Program-made: the position numbers and the translations under genes
Notes under the pieces: generated by a model
Database searches by the model: none
Told to the model about the DNA's origin: nothing
What the model saw: only the letters and a program-made list of their open reading frames with translations
In this document: positions 26,342 to 33,586 of the stretch, piece by piece
Layout: each line of letters begins with the position of its first letter
Numbering within the stretch: position 1 is the stretch's first letter
Assembly: GCF_000744655.1 (NCBI RefSeq)
Contig: NZ_JQMJ01000003.1
Coordinates: forward strand, 620,001 to 684,000
DNA length: 64,000 nt
Direction: 5' to 3'
Source of the DNA: Streptacidiphilus rugosus AM-16
GTDB lineage: Bacteria > Actinomycetota > Actinomycetes > Streptomycetales > Streptomycetaceae

Positions 26342-26599
26342 TCAGGCGGCGCGCCGGCCGCTCTGCCGCTGCTGCGCCGCGGGTACATCCGCGTGCGCGG
26401 TGGCCATGTGGTCCAGGTACTCGCGGATCAGTGCCTGCACTTCCATCGCGCCGATCACGGCCCGGGTCTGGCCGCAGCGGCACACGTAGTGCGCCCGCGG
26501 CAGCGACGACGGGGCCCCGGAGTTCCAGCGCGCCCATGGGTTGAACGGGGCGTAGACGTAGATACCGGGGTTGTCATTGCTCGCCCAGCTGCGCATCAC
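26342..26599 (-). CDS. small AICE protein with Cys-Cys motif
   Basis: The 85-residue protein has a CRCG motif and downstream His residues (AHYVCRCGQ, DHMATAHAD), suggesting a small zinc-binding fold. Its start overlaps the stop of the upstream 71-residue gene as ATGA, which supports translation. Function unknown. Confidence 0.7.
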   Translation of the reverse strand: MMRSWASNDNPGIYVYAPFNPWARWNSGAPSSLPRAHYVCRCGQTRAVIGAMEVQALIREYLDHMATAHADVPAAQQRQSGRRAA

Positions 26600-26811
26600 G
26601 CGTCCGGGGCGGTGCCCTCGGTGGCGCGGGCGATGAGGGCGGGCACGCTGGTGCCCAGCTCCCGGAGGCGGGCGGCGATCGCGGTCCAGGACTCCGAGTC
26701 GATGGACATGAGCGCGCCTACGGCGTCGGGGAGGCGCTGTTCGGTTGCGGCGGTGAGCGCGTCGCGCAGATGCGCGGCGGCAAGCGGCCGGATGCTCGCG
26801 GGAACGTCCAC
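26596..26811 (-). CDS. small AICE protein, unknown function
   Basis: The 71-residue mostly helical, acidic protein starts at GTG with AAGGGAG 8 bases before. It has no Cys and no membrane segment. Its stop overlaps the next start (ATGA). Such small helical proteins are frequent between tra and rep genes in AICEs. Function unknown. Confidence 0.7.
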   Translation of the reverse strand: MDVPASIRPLAAAHLRDALTAATEQRLPDAVGALMSIDSESWTAIAARLRELGTSVPALIARATEGTAPDA

Positions 26812-26830
26812 AGTCGTGCTCCCTTCCGCC

Positions 26831-27238
26831 TCAGCGGTTCCGGTTGCGGTTGTGGACGGTGATGTTCACCGCGCCGCCGCCGCGGCCGGCGCCGGAGTGG
26901 GCGAGCAGCCAGATGAGGGCGAGGATGCCGAGCAGGATGCCCAGCGCTGTGGTGGCCGCGGCGAGTGCGGAGAGCAGGAAGCCGAGTCCGATGCCGGCCG
27001 CGCCCGCGCCGATCCCGCCGGCGAGCAGCCGGGCGGCGATCGGGTCGCGCAGCACGCTGTACCCCTGCGCCGGCAGGTCGGGGAGTGGCGCGGGCTGGTG
27101 GACTTGCGCGGGCTGCGGGCTGGGCTGGTAGGGCATCAGCGGAGCAGCGGCCGGCTGCGGGAAGGCGTACATGGGGCGGCCGTCGGCGTCGTAGACGACG
27201 GTGGGGATCAGTGGCGGGGTGTGCTGCGGCGCGTTCAT
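26831..27238 (-). CDS. small AICE membrane protein (Spd-like)
   Basis: The 135-residue protein starts at ATG with GGAGG 9 bases upstream. The N-terminal 65 residues are rich in Pro and Gln. One long or two short hydrophobic segments follow (about 72-112: ARLLAGGIGAGAAGIGLGF, LGILLGILALIWLLA). The C-terminus is basic (VHNRNRNR). Probably an inner-membrane protein linked to intramycelial spread. Confidence 0.75.
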   Translation of the reverse strand: MNAPQHTPPLIPTVVYDADGRPMYAFPQPAAAPLMPYQPSPQPAQVHQPAPLPDLPAQGYSVLRDPIAARLLAGGIGAGAAGIGLGFLLSALAAATTALGILLGILALIWLLAHSGAGRGGGAVNITVHNRNRNR

Positions 27239-27276
27239 GGCGTGTGCCTCCGTAACGTCAGCGTGTTCACGGTGTG

Positions 27277-27450
27277 TGACAGGGAGGGAGGCGCTTCAGG
27301 GCGCGAACACCCGTTCCTGGGGGTGTTTGGGCAGGTCAGCGGCGCGCTGAAAGCGCCTCCCTGTGACGTGTTGTCACTGTTCAGGGCAGGGATGGGGGTT
27401 CAGGGAGGCAGTGAGGGACTTCTCCCTGCCTCCCTGCGCGCCTCCCTCTA
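27277..27450. other. repeat-rich region after tra gene, clt candidate
   Basis: The region has at least six GGGAGG/CCTCCC repeats in both orientations, an imperfect 25-bp inverted repeat (27277-27302 with 27343-27366) and a perfect 10-bp one (AGGGAGGCAG with CTGCCTCCCT). It lies directly at the 3' end of the TraB-type gene. In Streptomyces plasmids the conjugal locus clt, a cluster of TraB-binding repeats, is often found at that place. Assignment is inference. Confidence 0.45.
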
Positions 27451-29616
27451 CTCTGCGTAACCGTCCGTGGGCGTGGCGTCCCGTCGGGCCAGGGCGTCGA
27501 GCACCTTGGTCCGGGTGACGACCATCTGTCCGTCCGACTTGTGCGGGGCCGCGCGGGCGCTCTCCAGGAGCTGCTTGAGGTCCTGCGGGGTCCACGCCCG
27601 GTAGAAGCCCGGGGTGCGCTCCGCGAGTCGCTGAAGCACCTCACGCGTCAGCATCCGCGACGCGTCACCCAGGACCGCGGCCACGTCGGCAAGCGGATCG
27701 ACCTGCACGGCGTCCTTCTCGGTCGCGGCCCGAGTGGCGACCGCGGACCGGGCGGCCTTGGCCCGGTCGGTGATCTCAATTGCCTCGGCGTCGGGGATGT
27801 AGTGCGTCCGCACTGTCACCGACGACTGCCCCGGGGCGAGCTTGATCCCGTCCCCGGTGACGACCAGCGTGCCCTTGTCCAGCCCCTGGCGGAGCAGATG
27901 CGGGGCCGCGCCCCCGTCAACGGCCTTGTCCCCGAGGGCCATGCGGGCCTGCGACTCGGTGCCCACGACCAGCGAAGCGCGGATGTGCGCACCCTCGCGG
28001 ATCAGCTTGGGCAGGTTCTGGTCCGTGGGGTCCTGGGTGCCCTGCCACAGCAGCACGTTCACCACACGGCCCTGGTTGTGGATCTTCCGGCCGGCCATGA
28101 AGTACCGCGACGTCGCCTTCGTGCCGCCGTAGGGGCGCTTGTCCGCCCCGATGATCGGGCACATGAACGCGTTCTGCGCCTCGTCCACGATGCCGATGAG
28201 CGGCGGGAACACGGTGCCGGCCGGGGCCTGCAACCGGCGCTCCATCTCCTCGACCATCTCTTCGAGCATCTCGGTCGCGTCGATCACGTGGTCATCGGTC
28301 GGACCCTGAATCAGCACCGTGGCCAGACCGTCGAACATGCCCCAGTCGCCCACGCCCTTGAGGTCCGCAATCCGGAACTCGACCGTGGGGTCCAGCGCGA
28401 GCCACAGCGCCAGGGAGCGCAGCGACACGGTCTTGCCCTGGTTCGACAGGCCCGTGACCAGCAGGTGCCGCTGGTACAGGCTGATCAGTGCCGCGTCGCC
28501 GCGCAGGTCCTGGCCCCACGGGGCTCGCCCCGTCTTGTAGTTCGCCGTGCTGCTGGCGTCGGTGACCAGCGGGGAAGGGCCGATCGGCTCGTCGAGCGCC
28601 CCGGCGTCCGCGATCCACAGTCGCACCGTGCGCGCCGCGGCGGGGATCGTGATGAACACCTCGTGCTCGTGCCGGTTCAGGTTCTCCGCCAGCTTCCGGC
28701 GGCGCTTCTGGATCTCGTCGGTGGAGACGCCGGTAGGGAGCGTGACGTCCACCTCGACACCGCACCCGGCGATCACGATCGGCGAGAGCATCGCGGCGCC
28801 GGCGTCGCCCATCTCCAGGATCGACTTCCGCAGCGGAGCGATCCCCAGGTCGCGCAGGGCCAGCACCACGCTTGAGGGGGTGATCGGCTCACCCTCCCCG
28901 CCCGCCTTGGCGGGCAGCGCCCATGCCGGGGCGGCCTGGCGGCGGCGTCCGGTGTTCCAGCACGTCAGCAGCGTCAACCACGGAAGCGCGGTCAGCAGCG
29001 GGCCCCAGACCACGGACGCGATGAACACGACCATGTTGGCCAGGTGGACCGCGAACACCATCGGGGCGATCACGTCCCCGATGTGGTGCGACGTGCAGGC
29101 CATGGCGATTCCTAAGGCGAGCAGGATCGCAGCCCCGGCAATGGAGCCAGCAAGCAGGCTCTTGGCGAGCTTGATCGGGGCGGTGATCCAGTCCATGCGG
29201 CGCTGATGCCGGGCGGAGCGGAACGCCGCGGCGCGCTGCTCCCAATCCATCGCCACCTCGGGCTGACCGGCCGCCTCCGCGGCCCGCATCATCCGCTCGT
29301 AGCGGGCGGTGGTGCGCGACTCCCAGCCCCGGCGGGCGAGAACGCCGGCGCCGCCCAGGGCGTACATCCCGTGCCGCACCGTGAACCGGGCGACAGTGGC
29401 GGTGCGCTCGTGCTGCGCGAAACGGCGGGCGAGCCGGCCCGCGGTCACCAGCCGCGCCGGCAGCACCAGCCTGCGCCGTATCGACGCCGGCGCGAGCGCG
29501 GCCGGGGCGGGCACGGTGGGCTCTTTGGTGAGGCGGTCGGGGAACGGCAGCACCGCCGCACCGCCTGCTGCGGCCACCGCGGAGGGGGCCGAGTCGTTCA
29601 GCGGATCGTGGTTCAC
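27448..29616 (-). CDS. TraB/TraSA-type FtsK-SpoIIIE DNA translocase
   Basis: The 722-residue protein starts at GTG 29614-29616, chosen for GAGGAAGG about 8 bases upstream. Two to three membrane segments lie at about 165-225 (LLAGSIAGAAILLALGIAMA, MVVFIASVVWGPLLTALPWL). The motor domain has Walker A VTGLSNQGKTVSLRSL (near residue 410), a FRIADLKG segment, and Walker B LIGIVDEAQNAF. The C-terminal part (about 620-722) is wHTH-like and would bind clt. It moves double-stranded DNA between mycelia without nicking. SNQGKT is a variant of the usual GxTGxGKS loop. Confidence 0.93.
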   Translation of the reverse strand: MNHDPLNDSAPSAVAAAGGAAVLPFPDRLTKEPTVPAPAALAPASIRRRLVLPARLVTAGRLARRFAQHERTATVARFTVRHGMYALGGAGVLARRGWESRTTARYERMMRAAEAAGQPEVAMDWEQRAAAFRSARHQRRMDWITAPIKLAKSLLAGSIAGAAILLALGIAMACTSHHIGDVIAPMVFAVHLANMVVFIASVVWGPLLTALPWLTLLTCWNTGRRRQAAPAWALPAKAGGEGEPITPSSVVLALRDLGIAPLRKSILEMGDAGAAMLSPIVIAGCGVEVDVTLPTGVSTDEIQKRRRKLAENLNRHEHEVFITIPAAARTVRLWIADAGALDEPIGPSPLVTDASSTANYKTGRAPWGQDLRGDAALISLYQRHLLVTGLSNQGKTVSLRSLALWLALDPTVEFRIADLKGVGDWGMFDGLATVLIQGPTDDHVIDATEMLEEMVEEMERRLQAPAGTVFPPLIGIVDEAQNAFMCPIIGADKRPYGGTKATSRYFMAGRKIHNQGRVVNVLLWQGTQDPTDQNLPKLIREGAHIRASLVVGTESQARMALGDKAVDGGAAPHLLRQGLDKGTLVVTGDGIKLAPGQSSVTVRTHYIPDAEAIEITDRAKAARSAVATRAATEKDAVQVDPLADVAAVLGDASRMLTREVLQRLAERTPGFYRAWTPQDLKQLLESARAAPHKSDGQMVVTRTKVLDALARRDATPTDGYAE

Positions 29617-29712
29617 TGAAGCGTCCTTCCTCGCAAGAGATGGGCGGCCGGGGCGCGTCATAGCTGGCAGGCGACACGCGCCCCGGGCCAATTGCCGGGC
29701 CGTACAGGTGGA

Positions 29713-29949
29713 TCAGGTGGTGGGTTCGGGCTGGGGCAGGGCGCGGCAGGTGCCGGCGTGGGTGTTGGCCTCTTCGCGGTTGACCCGCAGCTCCCGGCCC
29801 AGCCGTTCGGTCAGGCAGCCGGTGCAGTGCCACCGGTAGGAGGTGCGGTGCCCTTCCTCGGTGGCGATCACGATCACCAGCGCGCCCAGCAGGTTCGCGA
29901 AGCGGATCAGGGTCAGCGACGGGGCGTTGTCCTTGTCGATGTGCGACAC
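29713..29949 (-). CDS. small AICE zinc-binding-like protein
   Basis: The 78-residue protein starts at GTG 29947-29949 with GGAG 7-10 bases upstream. A hydrophobic strand (LTLIRFANLLGALVIVIAT) is followed by HCTGC...EEANTHAGTC, a C-x2-C...H-x4-C zinc-finger pattern. It lies in the tra operon just before the translocase gene. Function unknown. Confidence 0.75.
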   Translation of the reverse strand: MSHIDKDNAPSLTLIRFANLLGALVIVIATEEGHRTSYRWHCTGCLTERLGRELRVNREEANTHAGTCRALPQPEPTT

Positions 29950-29996
29950 GATCGATCTCCAGATCAGTGGCAGGGAATCGGGGTAGCGCCGTTCCT

Positions 29997-30365
29997 TCAG
30001 GCGGCGAGCGCCGCCGAGTCGTCGCAGGTCACGCAGCAGCCGAGCGAGCGCGGGATCACGTAGCCCGCGTCGCGTCGGCAGGCGGGGCAGGTGCGACGGG
30101 CCAGGTTCGCCGCGGCCAGCGCCGCAGCCTTCCTGGGGGTCATCGGGCGAACCGGCCGGGCCAGATCCACGCGGTACAGGTACGCGCACCGGATCTCGCC
30201 CCGCGCCTTCCGCGACCGCCACATGAGCTGAGCTGCGACCGGCTGACCGCCGGGGCGCAGTCCCCGGGCCCGCAACTGGCGGCGCGTCGCCAACCCCTGC
30301 GGAGCGAGCCGAAACGGGTAGGTGGGCAAGCCGAACCGCTTGCCCGTCGGGTCGTAGAACCTCAC
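29997..30365 (-). CDS. RRQRL-type zinc-binding protein of AICEs
   Basis: The 122-residue protein starts at GTG 30363-30365, overlapping the stop of the Spd-like gene. It has the signature segment ATRRQLRARGLRPGGQ and a C-terminal zinc cluster (CPACRRDAGY, GCCVTCDD). Proteins with an RRQRL motif are recurrent AICE products of unknown role, recalled from annotation practice. It is part of the coupled operon. Confidence 0.8.
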   Translation of the reverse strand: MRFYDPTGKRFGLPTYPFRLAPQGLATRRQLRARGLRPGGQPVAAQLMWRSRKARGEIRCAYLYRVDLARPVRPMTPRKAAALAAANLARRTCPACRRDAGYVIPRSLGCCVTCDDSAALAA

Positions 30366-31174
30366 GCCGCACCCTCACCCGCGGCCGGGTCCGGCACGGA
30401 GTGCAGCGTCCGCCCGTCGGCACGCTCCGACTTGAGCGCGTCGCGCAGCGTGCGGCCGTTGGCCGCGGAGGTGCGCAGCTCGGTCCGCAGCCGGTCCGCG
30501 GTCAGCGCCGCGTCCGACCAGTCAGCCGTCAACGCCCGCGCCTCCGACAGAAGTTCGTCCATGCTGCGAGTCGGACGCTTGGCCCGCGCCGCCACCGGAA
30601 CCGCGCCGGTCGCCCGACGCGGACGCGCCACAGGCGTGGTCGGGGCGGGGTCGGGCGGGGTGTAGACCGACGGCATGGGGTCCGGGTCGGTCGACTCTCC
30701 CAGCTCAGACCCCGACCGATTTGCCCGCATATCCATGGACTCACGGGGTTCGGACTGGTGGTGCAGCACCTTGGCCACAAGATCCGACCCGAAGAAGATC
30801 GAGCCGACCGGCAGCGACGTGGCCAGCAACACCAACGCCCAGTCGGCAGGCGCCCAACTCGCCAACTGCACCCGGCCACCCGACTGGATCGCCGGGACAA
30901 GCCCGTGTACGTAGTTCAGCACCAGCGACGCGACCGTGTAGCCGGCCAGCACCCGCAAGGCGAACTTCCGATCCCGCCCGTCCGGGAGGATCAGCGCCGC
31001 GATCAGCGCCAGCGCCATCAGCCCATCCACAACCAGTGGATAAACCGCAGCGCCCACCAGATCCGCGCCGATCGCGTGCGCCACGTCCCGCAGCGCGTGC
31101 CACGAGACCCGGAACGCCATGCCGACCACAGCCAGCAGACCAGCCACCAGGGAACCCTTCGCCCAGCGATTCAT
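30362..31174 (-). CDS. DUF2637-like Spd membrane protein
   Basis: The 270-residue protein starts at ATG 31172-31174, overlapping the upstream stop as ATGA. Four membrane segments span about residues 7-130 (SLVAGLLAVVGMAFRVSW, VVDGLMALALIAALILP, ALVLLATSLPVGSIFFG). The cytosolic tail is Pro/Arg-rich with a helical end. DUF2637 proteins are constant in AICE and plasmid tra regions and are linked to plasmid spread inside the recipient mycelium. Confidence 0.85.
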   Translation of the reverse strand: MNRWAKGSLVAGLLAVVGMAFRVSWHALRDVAHAIGADLVGAAVYPLVVDGLMALALIAALILPDGRDRKFALRVLAGYTVASLVLNYVHGLVPAIQSGGRVQLASWAPADWALVLLATSLPVGSIFFGSDLVAKVLHHQSEPRESMDMRANRSGSELGESTDPDPMPSVYTPPDPAPTTPVARPRRATGAVPVAARAKRPTRSMDELLSEARALTADWSDAALTADRLRTELRTSAANGRTLRDALKSERADGRTLHSVPDPAAGEGAA

Positions 31175-31386
31175 CCGCGCCGCCCCCCGAACACCGCGTG
31201 CAGCAGGATCAGCGTGAGCAGGTACGCCCCCGCCGCCCCGGCGAGCGCCGGCATACCGAAGTGGTGGAACTTCCAGATCACCGCCGCCGCGGCGATCCCG
31301 GCCACCCACTGCGCGCCCGGGCGGTCACCCGTCCCGCGAGCGGTGGTGTGGTCGCAGGTGCAGTGCGCGTGCTTCTGGCGCTTCAT
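31171..31386 (-). CDS. small AICE membrane protein
   Basis: The 71-residue protein has an N-terminal His/Cys patch (KHAHCTCDHTT) and two hydrophobic segments (WVAGIAAAAVIW and AGAAGAYLLTLILLHAVF). ATGA overlaps on both sides show translational coupling. It is similar in layout to SpdA-like products. Confidence 0.75.
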   Translation of the reverse strand: MKRQKHAHCTCDHTTARGTGDRPGAQWVAGIAAAAVIWKFHHFGMPALAGAAGAYLLTLILLHAVFGGRRG

Positions 31387-31661
31387 GCCGCCACCCCCGT
31401 CCTGGCGGGCCGGCGGCGGACAACGGCCGGCCGCCGCAGCGGCACCGGGGCGGTACGCATCAGCTCCGCGGCGAACCGCGCGGCCTGGGGGTCGATCTCG
31501 TCCAGCTCCGCCAGCACCTCCGCGGCCACGTCCAGCCGCGCGGCCCTGGCAAGGGGCGTTTCGCCCGGCACGCCGGCGAAGAGCTGCCGGTCGATGCCGA
31601 ACGCGAGCGCCACGAACTCATTCGTCGTAGCGGCCTCGTGGCCTGCAACAATGTGCTTCAC
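31383..31661 (-). CDS. first gene of the tra/spd operon, unknown function
   Basis: The 92-residue protein starts at GTG 31659-31661 with GGGAG about 9 bases upstream. It is helical (LDVAAEVLAELDEIDPQAARF) with a very basic C-terminus (VPLRRPAVVRRRPA), possibly DNA- or membrane-binding. It heads the coupled minus-strand operon below the operator cluster at 31994-32056, so it is a likely early gene under KorSA-like control. Confidence 0.7.
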   Translation of the reverse strand: MKHIVAGHEAATTNEFVALAFGIDRQLFAGVPGETPLARAARLDVAAEVLAELDEIDPQAARFAAELMRTAPVPLRRPAVVRRRPARTGVAA

Positions 31662-31993
31662 GGGTCGTGCTCCCTTCGCAAAGGAACGGCCCCGTCAGCG
31701 GCTCCGGTGTTCCAGCACCGGAGCCGCACGCCGTTAGTGGAACCAGCTGATTCCGGCTCCCCTCAGCCCCGCCCGTACGAGACGGGCGGAGGAGGCAACC
31801 GGCCGTCGCATGCGCGACGGAAGGTCGATCGCTCTGTTCCTCACGCGGAGATCCGCGTGGCCGCCTACTTGGCCGAGGAGAGGCGGCGTGATCCCCATTC
31901 AGTTGTCAAAGAACGAGCGCGTCCCTGGCCCTGCGACAGGCTTCCGGGCGCATCAGTGCAGCTCAGAGCAGCCCAAAGAAGGGCCTCTCCTAT
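31662..31993 (-). other. untranslated leader of the tra/spd operon
   Basis: This 332-bp region has no convincing gene. A perfect 12-bp hairpin (31698-31709 with 31716-31727) lies 37 bases before the first start codon and could attenuate transcription. A weaker stem, CCGCCCGTACGAGACGGGCGG, split as CCGCCCGT and ACGGGCGG, lies near 31770. Confidence 0.5.
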
Positions 31994-32056
31994 ACTCCTG
32001 CACTCATGTGCAGGAGTGATGTGTATAAGAGTGCACGGCTCCTGTATATGAGTCAA
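31994..32056. promoter_or_regulatory. operator cluster upstream of tra/spd operon
   Basis: A perfect inverted repeat ACTCCTGCAC-TCAT-GTGCAGGAGT lies at 31994-32017. GCTCCTGTATATGAGTCAA lies at 32038-32056 and is identical to 32905-32923. Read on one strand they share ACTCAT(G/A)T(G/A)CAGGA. The sites are between the tra operon and the GntR gene, fitting repression by the GntR protein. Confidence 0.7.
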
Positions 32057-32087
32057 CCCGCCGCGTGAAGTTCGATGCGGCGGGTTG
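32054..32087 (-). terminator. terminator of the GntR gene
   Basis: A perfect 11-bp stem (CAACCCGCCGC, 32054-32064, with 32077-32087) lies 19 bases after the GntR stop. Confidence 0.75.
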
Positions 32088-32105
32088 CTCAGGTGTGATG
32101 GATGA

Positions 32106-32885
32106 TCAGTCTCCAGCTGGGATACGGTAGTCAAGAATGAACTGGTCAGCGGCCATGATGGTGTCGCACACCTCGACCACTCGCCCATCCTCGGTCAGCG
32201 CGTTCCGAGTCAGGTGGATGACGGGGGAGCCGGGGCTCAGGCTGAGAGCCACCGTCTCTTGCTTCGTCGCGAGGCGGGCACGCACGGTCTCTCGGAGCTC
32301 GGCGAGAACGTGCCCGTGCTCCTCAAGCCGCGCGTAGATGCCTCCGCCGCCCGGATTCTCGGCGAAGAGCTCCGGGATGTCTTGGGCGATGTCCCAAGGC
32401 AGATAGGACGTCGCTTCTTCTGTCGGTACGCCGTCGGTGAAGTACAGGCGCCGTCGCGCCAGTACCTGTGCGCCCGGAAGGACGGACAGGCGATCGGCGA
32501 TGTCCTCGGGCGCTTCGGCCGGCCCGACGAACAGCACGGTGACGCTCGGGGTTGATCCTGCCTGCTCCGCTTCGGCGAGGTATGCGGCCTTGCCAGCGAG
32601 CCGATGTGAACGGCGGAACCGGTCGGATGACTTGCGGTTCACGGGCGGTCGGGTCTTCACGTAGGAGCCCTTGCCGTGGTGCGTCTCGATCAGGCCCGTG
32701 GTGCGGAGTTCGGTCATGGCCTTGCGTACGGTGCCCTGTGCAACCCCGTAGCGGTTCATCAGCTCGGCTTCGCTCGGCACCTGCTCGCCTGGGCTGATCA
32801 CCTTGGCTCTGATCTGCTGAGCCAGGTCGTCAGCGATTTGCAGATAGCGTGGCTTGCCAGAGTCACGCGCGTCAGAGCTCGCCAT
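32106..32885 (-). CDS. GntR/UTRA transcriptional repressor (KorSA-like)
   Basis: The 259-residue protein has an N-terminal GntR winged HTH (YLQIADDLAQQIRAKVISPG, PSEAELMNRYGVAQGTVRKA, GLIETHHGKGSYV) and a C-terminal UTRA ligand domain (about 90-255: SVLPGAQVLARRRLYFTDG, SPVIHLTRNALTEDGRVVEV). It is divergent from the Nudix gene; 19 bp separate its start from an operator copy over the Nudix promoter. By analogy with pSAM2 KorSA it should repress transfer and replication genes. Confidence 0.9.
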   Translation of the reverse strand: MASSDARDSGKPRYLQIADDLAQQIRAKVISPGEQVPSEAELMNRYGVAQGTVRKAMTELRTTGLIETHHGKGSYVKTRPPVNRKSSDRFRRSHRLAGKAAYLAEAEQAGSTPSVTVLFVGPAEAPEDIADRLSVLPGAQVLARRRLYFTDGVPTEEATSYLPWDIAQDIPELFAENPGGGGIYARLEEHGHVLAELRETVRARLATKQETVALSLSPGSPVIHLTRNALTEDGRVVEVCDTIMAADQFILDYRIPAGD

Positions 32886-32889
32886 GTCC

Positions 32890-32923
32890 TTGAGTTCCTC
32901 CTATGCTCCTGTATATGAGTCAA
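32890..32923 (+). promoter_or_regulatory. promoter of Nudix gene with overlapping operator
   Basis: TTGAGT (32890-32895), 16 bp, TATATG (32912-32917). The 19-bp sequence GCTCCTGTATATGAGTCAA (32905-32923), also present at 32038-32056, covers the -10 box, so a bound repressor would block initiation. Confidence 0.65.
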
Positions 32924-32944
32924 GCTACTCTCGGTGGTCCTGCT

Positions 32945-33364
32945 GTGTCACTGCACTCGGTCTCCGTCGCGGGAGCGGTTGTCCGCGAGGATGGTCGGAT
33001 CTTGGTGATTCGCCGCGCGGATAACGGGGCGTGGGAGCTGCCCGGGGGAGTGCTTGAACTCGCCGAGACGCCGGAAGCTGGGGTGCTCCGCGAAGTCTGG
33101 GAAGAGACGGGCATCCGGGTCGCGGTTGAGCGGCTGACCGGTGTGTACAAGAACATGCACCGCGGCGTTGTGGCTCTCGTATTCAGGTGCCAGCCCATCG
33201 GCGGTGAGGCCCGCGCCTCGGACGAGTCCACGGATGTGGAGTGGATCTCGATCGAAGAGGTGAAGCAGCGGATGGATGAGGCGTTCGCAGTTCGTCTGCT
33301 GGACGCCCTCTCCTTGGACGCTCCCCATGTTCGCGCTCACGACGGACGGCGCTTGCTCAAGTGA
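32945..33364 (+). CDS. Nudix hydrolase, Pif-like
   Basis: The 139-residue protein is called from GTG 32945 because earlier in-frame ATGs (32903, 32915) overlap the promoter -10 box; these remain alternatives. The Nudix box is complete: GVLELAETPEAGVL followed by REVWEETGI. In pSAM2 the Nudix protein Pif gives transfer immunity against a second copy and is encoded beside korSA, the same arrangement as here. A housekeeping nucleotide hydrolase cannot be excluded. Confidence 0.85.
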   Translation: MSLHSVSVAGAVVREDGRILVIRRADNGAWELPGGVLELAETPEAGVLREVWEETGIRVAVERLTGVYKNMHRGVVALVFRCQPIGGEARASDESTDVEWISIEEVKQRMDEAFAVRLLDALSLDAPHVRAHDGRRLLK

Positions 33365-33586
33365 CCAAGCACGGGACTTAGCACAGCGCTACCACGTTCG
33401 GGACATTGCACGTCCCATGTAAACCGGTCTCGTTGACTGCCCCATGCTGTCGCCCGGATTCAAGGTAGGCAATCGCATCGAATTGGATGCTCGTAGTGAC
33501 CTCGCCTGACATGATGTTCCGGTGCTGATCGCTCACGATCGTGGGACAGTCTGGCACGGCGCCTAGTTCCTCAATCAACCTCCAGG

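Noticed and set aside
33402-33416. Operator upstream of the cargo ATPase
   Set aside because: Only 5-bp arms (GGGAC/GTCCC); too short to support, and no promoter boxes at good spacing were found.
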